Positions 11,741 to 24,181 of a DNA stretch of 64,000 nt are shown piece after piece. The notes beneath the pieces are model-generated. The model saw only the letters and a list, made by a program, of their open reading frames with translations, did no database searches and was not told the origin of the DNA. Source of the DNA: Panagrolaimus kolymaensis (lineage: Eukaryota > Nematoda > Chromadorea > Rhabditida > Panagrolaimidae); assembly GCA_028622995.1 (NCBI GenBank), contig JAJQJQ010000009.1, forward strand, positions 4,526,001-4,590,000. Reading direction: 5' to 3'. Every line of letters begins with the position of its first letter. The stretch's first letter is position 1. A program made the translations under genes and the position numbers.

Positions 11741-13152
11741 ATGCTAAAAAAATATAAGTTTTTAGATTTTTCTGGTCCACTTATTGAATTACTTCATGGT
11801 GAAGATTTGTCAACACATGATTACCTTCTTGATGATTTTGTTAACAAAAAGGTTTTGGGACGTGTTTATCCTCATTTTGTATATTTCTTCATTGAAAGCA
11901 ACACAAAACAAATCAAGGATTGGACACTCGAAGAATTTATCAAGAACATCTTTTACATTGGAATCGACAATGATTATTGTAATCCATTAGAAATTATCAA
12001 GAATGCGAAAAACATTTACAAACCTCGTGTAAGTTTCATGTCACTTTACAAAGAGTGAACTTGAATGAGAAATTTAAAAGAAAAAAAAAAACAAACAAAT
12101 GTCAAATTTTTTTCAATCTAATATAAATTTGGCGTAAATTATAAAAAAGCTTTCTTTCTTTAGGCGATCAGGCCCCACAAACAATAACACTCGATAAAAG
12201 AGAGAGTGAGAGTTTGTAAGATTACCGATTTATTGGCAATTGAACACAAAAATGATTATCATAAAAACAATAGCGACAAATAAGATTTTATGCGAATTTA
12301 GAGGTTTTAGAATGATATTTTTTGATTTTATCACGAAGCGTCGTAACCTCCTGCTCAAAATGAAAAAAATGGACCCCATTAAATTTTTAAATCAAAAGTA
12401 ATTTGTTTTTTTAATGCTCATTTTTATAAATTTGGCAAAAGTAACAAAAAGGAGTCTACAAAAGTATGAAAAAAGAAAAATGCTCTTATATTTCTTGCTT
12501 TATAAGTTACAATCCGCTTATAATTAAAATAAAACTATTCCATCATGTGATAAAAGTTTGGTAATATATATTCAAAGTTAAAAAAAGAATAGAAAACAAA
12601 AATTTTAAAAATCTTCCCAAAAGTCATAAATAAAATACAAAATAAGGAAGAGAAAGAGTGAAAAATGCTGCTACTAAGACATACTGACCATTATACAAAT
12701 ATTATGATTAAAATAAAATTCCTCAAATATACCTTCTAATAAAATTCTATTATTATTTATAACGTAAAAAATAAAGACCGATTAAATTCTTTAAAAAAAA
12801 CTGTGTTTGTTTATCCTCTTTTAAGTTTCTCATTCAATTGGTTACCAAAAATAACAGAATGGTTTCAATTGAATATTAAATTTTTTAGACACAACTTTCA
12901 ATGAAGATGACACATATATGGACTAGAGGTAAAGGTGTTCTGGTTCATCAAGAATTTGGATTTATTGACGTTGAAGCGGCAAAATCAATCAAGGAAGTCA
13001 TCATCGCTGCTATCACACAAAATCCATTATCAACAACATCTTTAAAGCCAGCAATGACAAATGACGCGGCACAAACTCTTGGTGCAAGTTTATGTTTCAA
13101 AGCTTTTAATAGTTTCAAGTACCAAAGAACAAAACCCCTTTATAATAATTAA
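11741..13152 (+). CDS. divergent stand-alone GIY-YIG (ANKLE1/LEM-3-like) domain protein
   Basis: Exons 11741-12028 and 12889-13152 join in phase 0 across an 860-bp intron and give about 183 residues. The product is almost entirely one GIY-YIG-like domain. A first-strand equivalent (HFVYFFIES) is followed by EFIKNIFYIGIDND, which corresponds to the IFYVGKG strand of ANKLE1/LEM-3. After the splice come THIWTRGKGVLV, VEAAKSIKEVIIAAI and LKPAMT. The helix Glu (IKEVII) remains, but the Gly-Lys-Gly-x-x-Ser-Arg segment is replaced by GIDNDYCNP. The usual Arg-Glu-Ala is Lys-Glu-Val and the LTN Asn is gone. Catalysis by the standard mechanism is therefore doubtful. No ankyrin or LEM domain was seen upstream. 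The start is uncertain, since TTTTTAG at 11765 could be an acceptor for an earlier exon. Confidence 0.6.
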
Positions 13153-16100
13153 AGTGGTGTTTAATTTATTTATTTTAATTTCACAACTTATTTTTTAATA
13201 TTTAATACATATATATTATATTAATAATAAATTCTTTTTTAATACATTTTTCTTTTGGTTAAGTAGACGCAGTTCATAAAACTATGCACACACATATGTT
13301 ACAGAAATTCGGGGGTTTTACTATCTAAAATCCTTTTCTGTTTCCAATCACCTCTTCTTTTCATAAATTTCTTGATGCCAGAAGTGTTTCTGTAATAATA
13401 AAAAAAGAATTTTTAGAAGTGAAAGCGTTATTTTTACCGAAAAATCAGCTGAAAATTTAGTTAATTTAAAGAGAAAAATTAAGTTTTTGGAATTTGTTTT
13501 ATGGGAAGTAACCAATAAATTTATGGTTGATGACTTTTGAATTAGGTCGATTTTTGGGGAAAATATTTTTTGTGATAGCCTTTTCTCGAAATGTTTTATT
13601 CAGAACCCGCATTATTATTGATCATTAACTTTGCCATATATTGAAACAAAAATGCCTCAATAATTGGTTAATGGATTAAAAAATTAAATTTTTGAATGCG
13701 GCCTTGGTCTTTACAAATTTTATGAAAGCAAAACGCAGTTTTCAAAAACTCTTTTCTAAAAATTTCCTTATGCAAGCTTTTTCTTTTCTTTTTCGCATAC
13801 TTAATACCCATGCAAAAACTTTTTGACATTTTGATGGATGCATAACTAACTAACTTTGTTAGTTGACCGAAACCACCCATTAAAGCCTAAAGAAGAATCT
13901 TTGGCCCACCAAATTAGAGTTGACAAGAATGTCCATGTTCCTAAACTTTATTTGTTACAACAAAAAAGTAAATTTGTTTGTGTAATTTTTGCGGGTTACA
14001 AACGCCCTTTAAAATGTATACATAACTTTTTTTGATGGTGATTGCATTGCAACAGATTAGTCTTTTAAAACCGGCTCAAATCATTTATTTTTATTTTTCA
14101 CACGCGAGAGAATAATTTTGCGGCCGACGATAATGCTGCTGCGTGTTTTATATAATAAAAAAAATTTAAACAAAGAGTAAAAAACTGTTTTTCCATAAAA
14201 ATATTGCGTGTTTCAAAAATTGTTTTTATTGTTTTTTTAGTTGTTTTTTATGGAGCAAAAAATTTGGCCATAAGCTTTAAAAAAATCCATAAACCTTTTG
14301 TGAACAGCAAATTTTTTTTATTTTTCATGTTTTATTTTTAGTCGCATGCAGCTGCTATCGATAAATATGTATAAAATAGCACAAATACCTGCCAGCCAAC
14401 TATTTTTTTTGTTTTCTCTTTTTTTTCATGACGAGACAATTGAAAAAATAAAAAAAAAAGTCATTGAGTCCAACTGTTATTTCCCTCTCTATCTGTCACT
14501 CAATTTTTTTTGTCTTTGGTTTTTTATTTTATTTTCAGTTGTTGATTATCAATAATAAAAATAAAAATGGGACCAAATTCATTCTTCTTTAAAATTCGTG
14601 TTTTCAGTCATAATTTGATTAATGGCTTTCTTTGATCATAACATTTTTTTCTTCTTAAATATGATTTTTTTTTGTTTTCAAATATTTTTTATTCGCTTGC
14701 TTTTTAAAATTATTAAAAGTTAGTCATTTTTTTTAGCTTTACTTTTTTATAATTATATTTATTTATTCTTTTTTATCTTTATTTTTTGTAAACAATTTGT
14801 AACTTTTCGACTAAGACCCACCCAAAAAAAGTTGTGAGTAATTTGTCAAAATCAATCATCTCTTTTTTTTTATTATAAATTTTTGTAATATTTTATTTTT
14901 TTCTCCCTAATTCATTAAGTTTTCCTTTTTGACATTAAAATGTTCTTCAGCATTTTTATTAAAAAGAAAAGAATGTAGTTCGCAGCAAAGCAATGCAAAA
15001 AAATGTGTGCGCGCGTGTTCGCCCCTCGAGGAGCTTGGCCGAGATCGAAGTAACCCTTGAAGCAGCAGCTGTGAATTAAGAAAGATTGGTGTTATCCGTA
15101 ATGAAACAAACCATCATCATTTGCAACAACAACAAAAATTTTTTTAATGTGGATGAGGATAAAAAAATCGGCGTAGTCATAAATTAAAGGGTTTCAATTA
15201 CCACCAGCTTTAGTGGCATTTTGGCTTCTTTTTTTTCTCATTTATTTGCCGCCGCAGGTGAATGGAAAAAAAGAAGAATGCTTTTGTCGCTCCTTTTTTT
15301 TCAAATTTTTTTCTTTTCTATTCTTTTTTTTAAAAAATTTAAATATTTTTGACCTTTGCCCAAAAATTTTCTTTTTCAATTCGCAAAGCTACGAAAAAAA
15401 ATTGCTTTCTTAAAAAAAAGTTAGTTACTTAAAAAAGATAAAAGATTTTTTTTATTATGAAAAAAAGCGACCTCCGTTTGCATATGTAAGCAATGCTTCT
15501 TGCACCCATGTTTTTTTTTACTTTTACATCATTCCATGACCGCCGCCGACGACCAGCTGTGCCATCCTGCACCAACACAAACATGCATGCCTTCACATCA
15601 TCATCAAGCAGCAATAATATAATGTTTATTTTTATTATTGGATTGATTAAAGAGCTCGTTTGCTGCTTGCTTGCGGCTTGGAATTTAGAATATTTTCTTA
15701 AAACTGCTCCGCTTTTTTTTCTTCTGCAAATATTAAATAAATACACCCATTCACATTTTTTTTTATCCTCAATCTTATTATTATTTTATTTTTGCCCCGA
15801 GGATAAAGAAAAAAAAGGGTTGGTCACTTACTTACTTGGCTCGGCATTTTTTAATACTTTTAAATCCCATTAAAAAAAGAAGCAGTTTTTTCAATTTAGT
15901 TATTTTTTTTTTCGCGCCAGTCAGTGACTAAATAAAAAAAAGGATCATGTCCATTTAATTTTTCACGCTATTTTAATTTCCAGAAATTCAAGTTTAAAAA
16001 AGGAATTTATTTTAAAACTTTTTTTCATTCACAAAAAAATGATGTTTGTGAACGTAAAAATTATTATTATTTACCAAAGTGTAAAAAAATATACAAAAAA

Positions 16101-19100
16101 GGATGAAAAGCCTGGTTTATTTTTGGCTTTTCTGTAAGATTTTATAATATTTAAATTCAAAATCAACAATTTTTTTTGTCAAAAAAAGTAAAGTTTCTGA
16201 AGATTTTTTTCTTCTAAATTTGGAGAATCTCATATTTATTTATTTTTTATATCATTTTTTTCTTTGTCCCAAGAAAAAAAGGATGAATGAAATTCGAAAA
16301 ATTTGTTTAACAACCACCATTGCCACCAGAATGGACGCTCCTTCTGTTGCTGCACCCACTTTTTTTTCTTGTTGCTGCTGCTCATAAACTGACCGATTTC
16401 ACGGCTCATTTACGCATATTGAAGTAGACGGAGAAAAGTAGTTGTTGTTGGTTGCGTGGTTATTTTTGTTGCATCCATTCATCTTCTTTGAAAATGAGAA
16501 AATGATAGTTGTTTTGACTTCTAGTATGTATGTACATATATGGTGGTCTTCCAGAACATGTCTCTGAGTCATAAAATTTTTTATATATAAATCTGTCTTT
16601 TTTTTCTTCTGGAACATAAACTTGTCAGAAAAATTATTTTCTTTTCCACTTTTTGGTTTCCAAACATTTACTTTTTTATTTTATTTTTGCACTTTTCCAT
16701 GTTTGGTTTTTTCCTTCATTTTTTTATTCTCAAGTGTCCCAATATTAGCTGTTGCTTCCACACTTAACTCGTTCTCTTTGAAAATCTGGAAGGTATCTTT
16801 GACCAACAACAACGCCAATATTTGAAAATTGAAGCATTTTACTCTGCTTTTTCCGCTCTTTTTTCTTTATTTAGAAAAAATGGAGATTGCAAAAGCAGCG
16901 TTTTACCAAAAACCTTCCTCTTCACTGACAAGAAAAAGCATCCATGTTTTTCTATTTTTCAATAAAAAAAAGGAGGGAAAAAAGAAACCCAATGTAACGG
17001 CGTTTTTTTTTTTCATTCATTCATTCAAAAAAGCTAAAATAAAGAAAAAAGTATTCATTCCTATATATTTTTTGGGTATTTAATGGTTAACAATTTTCGA
17101 AAAAGAAGAAGCAAGCATCAAGCGCAGAAAAAAAAAGAAAAGAGTCAAGCATCAGTTTGTCTCCAGTGGCGCGAAGAAAAAGAATAAAAGGAACGGCTAT
17201 TTTACTCATTTCTCATTTTGCTGATGCTCATTGCGACATTTATTTATTTCACAAATCAAATAGATTGTCTTCTTCCTTCTTCTTCGCCCTTTCATTCTAT
17301 TTTATTTTATTCTTTCGAAGCTCATCTGCCATTTTTATTTCTTCTTTCATGCCGAAAGCATTATTAATGAAACAAACACAAACCAACCAAAACAGTAAAA
17401 AGTCATGAACACAAGAAAACCCGAGGATATAAAAAAATGGGCGGCGGCGAGTAAGCATTGATTCGTTTAATTCTTAACGGTTTATTGTTGTTGTCAAGAA
17501 AAGAGCCTCTTGATTTGCTTGCTTTCAATTTTCAAGAGAGGCGTTAATTTTCGCGCCAGCTTTTTACGGAAGCTTTTCATACAAAAAAGTACTAATAAAA
17601 TATCCGGTTTATTGCTGCTTGCTTCTTCGATTCCCAAATTTTTGTTGACAATTGAATTCCATGGTTTTCGTTTCTCTCTTTTTTTTTGTTGTAACAATGG
17701 GATTTGCAATGGATAAAAAAGTGAAAATGATAAAAAAAAAAGTCGTCGAATAATGGATGAATGGATTATTACAGAAATCCATTTTCACTTTTATCCCATT
17801 TTTTGGTAGGCCTAAAACCTGTCTGTCTCGTATTAATAAAATCGTGTGTTAAGGTCATTGACACGTGTAAATCATTTTTTTATTGGTATTTTCCTTTCTT
17901 TTTTTCGCGGCATATCTTTTTGAAAACTTTTAACCCCTAATTTTTTTGTTTGCTCCTGTAAAAATATTGGTTAATTGGGTGAAAGTCAAATTAAATGTTT
18001 GGTGTTTTTCGATGGCACGTGCCAATCTTTTTTTTATCTAATTTTCGGTTTCATTCAATCAAAAAGTTTATATTGCTACCATTCAAAATCTTAATTTTTG
18101 TTTGTTTGTGTATATTCAACAAAAAAAATGTGTCCTTGGCACTTCTTTCTTTCTTGTTTTAGGTCGACTTTTTTTATATTTGTTGGTTAAGTTTCATGTT
18201 GCGCGGGTCGGTTGTAAAGTGTCTCTTTTTTCTTTCTATCTTACATAGTTTAAAAAGAAAAAATAAAAGATATCGTCCACCGTCGACAACGAAAACGAAG
18301 ACGCGGTTGTTGGAAACTAACTTTTTTTGCAACAAAAAAAAAGGTTTTTTTATGTTGCATTTATGGGCTTTTTTTCTTACACAAAAAAATTTAATCCTTC
18401 CTTCTCATTTATTTTTTTTTGAATGCTGTAAGAAAAGTTTTTTTTAATTTGAATCTTAAACTCTCTCAATTTTTTCTTCTTCTAAAAGCTTTTTATTACA
18501 TTTTAGAAAATTTACACAATAATTTTATTTTTGTTGATTTTGGCTTTCATTCGAAAACGAAGCTTTTCACCAAAAAATTATTTTAAAAGCAGTAAAAAAC
18601 CTAATTTTATGGCTAATAAAAGTCCCATAATGTAGTCTTTGTTAAAAAATTTTGATCAGGTATCAGGCAAAAGAGATAATTGAATGTTACAAATTTCAAA
18701 CCTTCAAATAGAAAAAAAGAAACATGAATAATTCACACCTTTTTATTTTCTTCCATCGGTTGCTTTTATATTTTTTGCTTTTAGAGTAAAACAAATTTTT
18801 GGTTGAATTTTTTTCTTTAATTTCATTAAATTTTTTGAGGTGGCGATGATCTTTTTTAATTTGCAAATTGCAACAAATTAAACCAGTTTTTTTAACGGGA
18901 AACGAAAAAAAAACTTATATTAACAAATATAAAAGAAAGAAATGCGTTTTAGAATATGTTTTTTTTTATCTTTTTTTGAGGCCATAAAAATGGTTTAATT
19001 TCAATTTTCGGTTTTTTTGATTTTTTCTTTTTGCTTCATTCAAACAAAATTGCTTAGTTACTGGCGGCGGCGCATCAACATCGACGACGACGACAAGCAT

Positions 19101-22100
19101 TGTTTTGAATTTTTTTTCTCATGAAAACAATCTGCTTTTTCTTCTTCGTCTTCTTCGATCTTTAGGGAATTCATTTTTATTTAATTTCATTTTTTTGTTT
19201 CATGGGTGCGCGAAATAAAAAAAAAAAGAAAAAGCCATTCGCGGAAATAAATCGGCATCGACAACAAAATCGGGGCCAGACGGTGCTTTTGTTAGTGAAT
19301 GAATATATTAGTAGTGCGGCAAATCGTTCTTCAAAAACAAAAAGGTTATTAGTTAAAAGTCAAGATAGATTTTTTTGCTTCTTGCTGCCATATTTTTTTT
19401 TTGTGCGATAGATATATCCTGACATATTGTGGCAGGCAGCAGCAATATGGATGATGGTTGGTTGCTAACCATCAAGAACAAAAAAAATGCGGTGTTTTCT
19501 TTTTGTATTTTTTTTGAACATCCTATTTTTAGATTTTTAGATGCTTTCATTTTATTTTTTATAAGCTGATTCATAGTTTTTTTTTCACTATCTTTGGTTT
19601 ATGAAACCAAAAATCTAAAATAGTTTTGAAACGATGATTTTAAGTTTCTAAAATCATTCTCACAATGGAAAGAATGAAAGAAGAAGATTTCCATTTTTTG
19701 TTTCTTAAAAAACTATTTTTGAAAGTTAATCATAAAAAAATAATGTTTTATTTCTGATGAATCAAAGATTTTTGGTTCAAAACTTTCTGTTTTCATTTCT
19801 AAAAACATACTACTATGAGTTTTGTTTTTCTTTTCTTTTTCACTTTTACCTGCATTTTTTTCTGAAAACATAATTATTCACTGTTTCATTTATATTTTTA
19901 TCCTAAACATGTATGATTCATATTTCAATGTTAGCATCCACATTTTTAAAGCCCTGTCAAAATGCTTGATTTTGTCTATTCACTATTTTTTCGTTTCCTT
20001 CTTTTTTCTAAGCTGTTTTTTTTAAATCCAATCTTGAAGCTTCAAAAAAAAGAAAGCAAAAGCAATTTATTTTATTTTTATCTTTTTTGTGATCTCGCTT
20101 ATGCCACACATATTTTACAATTTTTTTGTTTGAAGAAAAATATAAAAATGTCCCAAATCCAAATCCAAAAAAAATTCTTTACTATCATGGCGCCAGATGT
20201 GAGATTTTGTCGAACATATATATTTATGATTTCTTTTCTTTTTTTTCTTAGCAAATTAACTTTCTCGAATTTCAGCGTTTTTAAGGTTAAAATATCGGGA
20301 TACGATTTGTTTTCCATCTTTTTGCATGCATCTTGAAAAAAAATCTAAATTGGTTTCCAATTTTTTTTCGTTTTGATTAATCCAGCCATGCCAAAAAAAA
20401 AGCGAAGTCAATCGGATGAGGCAAAGCAAGCTAAATCTGCTATATAAAAATTAAGTGACTTTTTTTTGTTTATTTGTGGATTTCCACCTAGTATTTTTGC
20501 GTTTCATAAATCATTAGGGAATTATAAATTTATTATTTATTTTGTTTGCTTTTTTATACCAATTTTCACTACACTAGTTGGTGCTGCTTTAATTACCACA
20601 AATTTACTTGTCGTCGGTGAATTTCATGGAACGGCAGCAAAAACCCACAAAAACGAAAATTGACATTGCGCAGAAGGGCGTATCACTTTTTCATATTTTA
20701 TTATTCTTGCCGCCTTTCATTAAACACATCCGTTTTTATTTTATTTTTTTGACGCTCGTAGCAGAGTAGGCGCAGTGCGTAAACGAGGAGCTAATGACCG
20801 TGTAAGGCCATTTACATTGCACGCAAGCTTTTTGACTTGACCGACGACATCCCTGCCTCTAAAAAAAGTTATCCTTTCTCAATAATGCCGCGAGAGAAAG
20901 AAAACACAACAAAAAAAAAGTGCAAAGAACTTTTTTCCTTTGAAAAAGGCTAACAATTTTTTTAATGAGATAAATGCTGCGTTTAATTTATTTATTTTTA
21001 CTCTATTTTTTGGTGCTAAAAGTGAAGCCAAAAAAAAAACGAAAGAAAGAAGAATTAAATATATTTATATATTTATAAAAAGTTAAGAAAAATCTTTTTT
21101 CATGGAAAAAAATAAAGTTATGAATTTAAAGTGACAATTTTTATTTTTTTTATTTGGTTGCTCTTTTTTATATGTTATTTTTATATATTAAAAAATGTGT
21201 TAAGGGAATTGCGAGAAAAAAAACTAACTCAATTTTTTTAACAACATCTTTTTTTTTCTCTTGCGATGCTTATTTTTTAAGAAAGCTTATAAAATAAAAA
21301 CATCTTCAAAAAATAAAAAAAATATAGATTTGTTGCAAAAAAAGGGTTTCATTTTAGCTCTCTTTTTATTTTTATCAATTCTCTAAAGGCATAACTAACT
21401 TTCAGCACACGCAAGCTTTTTTTTCTTCAATACTTTTTTTCGTAAAAATAAATATCCTTTCTTCGTTGCTTTTATTTATTTATTGTTTGTTTTTTTTACT
21501 TTTCACCAACTTTTTTGTTTGTAGGATAGTCAAATTTTTTTATTTAGAACACTTTTTTGGGATTAATCCTCTAAGATATGTTTTAACTCGGTGGAGGCCA
21601 GCTGGCAGTCCAGCTAAAGTCAAATCAGGAGGGAAAATTACTGCTACTGCTGCTGTTGCTGCAATGGCAATCACGCAGTGAAGCTAAGCAATAGGATTAT
21701 CCCAGAGTTTCACCCTTCTTTTTTTTCTTGCTGCTACCAATTAAAGCATTTGAGTAAACTAACTTTTTTTTTATTTTTGGTTGACGGGAGTCAATTTGGG
21801 ATTAAGCTTGCTTTTTTTTCTTGCTTCAAGTCTAGTTTATTGCTTTGGAGGCCAAAAATCAACAAGTCTCAATTTTTTTATTCCTAAAAGTAACTTTCTT
21901 CTTTCGAGTTTTTTTTCTTTTTTGTTTAACGAAAAAATCTTTGTTTTTCTGTTATTCTGAGGTTTTTCCATAAATATTTTTACCCGTTTGAATGAAAGGA
22001 GTAAAAAGAAAGTTGAATGGCGTGAAATGAGACGAAATGCACAAAAAAGGATTTTTAAATAATTTTTAATGCCTCTTGAGGTTTTTTCCATTCCGTTGCG

Positions 22101-24181
22101 TTGTTCTTGTTTTTGTTCTGTTTATTCCATGATATAATCCTTGCGCGGCGGAAAACCTCAAATTGCGAGTGTGCCACTTGACGCAATGTCAAACATATGT
22201 ATTTTTGCAGCAAAAAAAGAATTTTAAAACTATTTTTGGAACATCACTACACAGCCTAAAGCGAAAAAAGAGGAAAAGGGTTGTTCAATTTAAATTTTTT
22301 TTATGCGACAAATATTTCCGCTGTTCTTTTTTTTAGTTGGTGTTAGTGGTCTGGTCATTTGCATAAAAAAGAGTTCAGTTCCCATCGAATGGAGGAAGCG
22401 CATCAAAAAATGTCGGCAAAACATCAAAAAATAAAAATGCGCAACAACAACGTTTTTTTTTATTGTTGCTTATTTTTAAACATTTTCTTATTTATTTTTT
22501 TATTTTCTGCTTTTTCATTTTTTTTCTTCATAGTGTGTAAATGAGCTGCTCTACAATAAATATTTTTCACATCATAAAATGATCGGTATCTTGGTCAATT
22601 CAATTCATTCACCTAAGGGATGGAAAAGTGGCGGCGGCGTCGACGGCGGCACTCCTCTTATTGTTGCCATCTTTTTTTTTCTACCCTAAAAAGGAAAACA
22701 TTAAAAATGAAAAAAAAATGCGATAGAAAGCATTTTGTTTTTGATTCCTTTCTTTATTGTATATTTATTTCGCGCTCTCTTTCTTTCTTTTTTTTCTTTG
22801 GCAAGAAACAAACATTTATTAAAGAAAAATAAACCAAAATTGAAAAAAGGAAAAAACGATTTGTTGTCAGATCTTTATCACAAACCAATAAATACACAAA
22901 ACTGACTTAAAGCGAAAAATGGTCTCTCCATTTTTTTTACCCCAGATGTATGACTTCTTCAATTGTCGTCGTTGTCGTTGTTTTCTTGTTTTGTCGGCTC
23001 ATTATTTTTCCTAAAGCTTCGTTTGCTTCATGTGTCTCATCCATCCATTTTTTTATTTTTATATTCCAAAAATTTGACCGATGTAAATTCTTTTTTCTTT
23101 TTTTGTATTTTATTATTTCTTGAAGCATTAAATCTGCCATCGATGGCGACGGGAAAAAGATGGGGATAGCTATTACACCAATGACAACAGTAAATCATTT
23201 TCTATCCATAGTTTATTTATATATTTTTTATTTAGTTTTTTTCGGAGCTTGAAAATTTTTTATTTGGTGTTTCAATCAATTTTTTGATTTTGATTTTGGC
23301 CCATTTTTCTTTGGCGAAGAAGAAGCTCCACCCAAATACTATATTATTTTTTTTTTGCTATCAAAAAATGCAAATTTGCCTTTATTTCTTTCTTTCTTTT
23401 TTTCCTTGTTCATTTAGCACTCGATTAAAAAGCAAATCAAATCAAATATAGAATAATATTTATGACAACAATTTCCTTTCTTTTCTTTCTGTTCTTTTTT
23501 TTTTGACCCACTGACTGTCATCAATGATGACCAAGCAGCAGCAAGCCGAATAAAAAAAGAGTATTGAAATTTTTATTTTATTTGGTTCTCGATCGACACC
23601 GATGATAGTTGGTCATAGTCATCAAAATCATGGCCCTTTTCATGAATGAACTAACTTCATTTTTCCACTGTCTCTTCTTCCTCTTTTTTTTTTATGTCCA
23701 TAAAAATGCATGCAACAATAATAATAATAATAAATACAAGTTATTATTAAAAATTATTATTATTTGGAATAATCGTCTCTCATTTTTTTTCTTTCTTCTT
23801 CGATGGTTCAATTTCTCGCGCAACTTAATAATTATAATAAAGAGAAATAGAAAGTCATACTACCTCAATAATGTATAGGAAGCGCAAGAATGGATGGATC
23901 CTCATCGTCGGTAAAGGCCATCATCTTTTTTTCTTGTTCATTATTTTTTTTTATAAAATAAAAAAAATCAAGTAATCCTGTTTTTTTGCCCATATTAAAT
24001 CTTTTTTTTAACTTTTCCAATTTTTCTTTCGTGCCATAGACTTTTCCGTGATTTTTCAAAGATTTTTTCTACAAATTTTAATTTTTCTTTTTTATTTTAG
24101 ATTGTGTATTTTTATTTTGCCAATTTGCATGTAAAGCAGTCTCTTCCATTTAATTTGACTTCCTTTCTTTTTTTATTGACC
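13153..24181. other. 11-kb gene-poor region upstream of the Ig-domain gene
   Basis: No recognisable coding exon was found. The sequence is dominated by homopolymer runs, T-runs more than A-runs on the plus strand. A few GC-richer islands interrupt it (near 15,005-15,070, 15,535-15,610, 21,590-21,690 and 22,620-22,660). A 20-residue ATG-started ORF with a basic PKKKR motif lies at 20388-20447 just after TAATCCAG, but nothing supports its expression. The acceptor TTTATTTTAG at 24100, 82 bp before the ATG at 24182, suggests that at least the end of the block is intron in the 5' UTR of the next gene. Confidence 0.5.

Noticed and set aside
15015..15060. GCTTGGCCGAG word resembling a Ser/Leu tRNA D-arm
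   Set aside because: No T-arm or acceptor stem within the expected distance.
20388..20447. Small ORF with PKKKR motif after TAATCCAG
   Set aside because: Only 20 codons (including stop), no downstream exon or conservation visible; kept only as a note.
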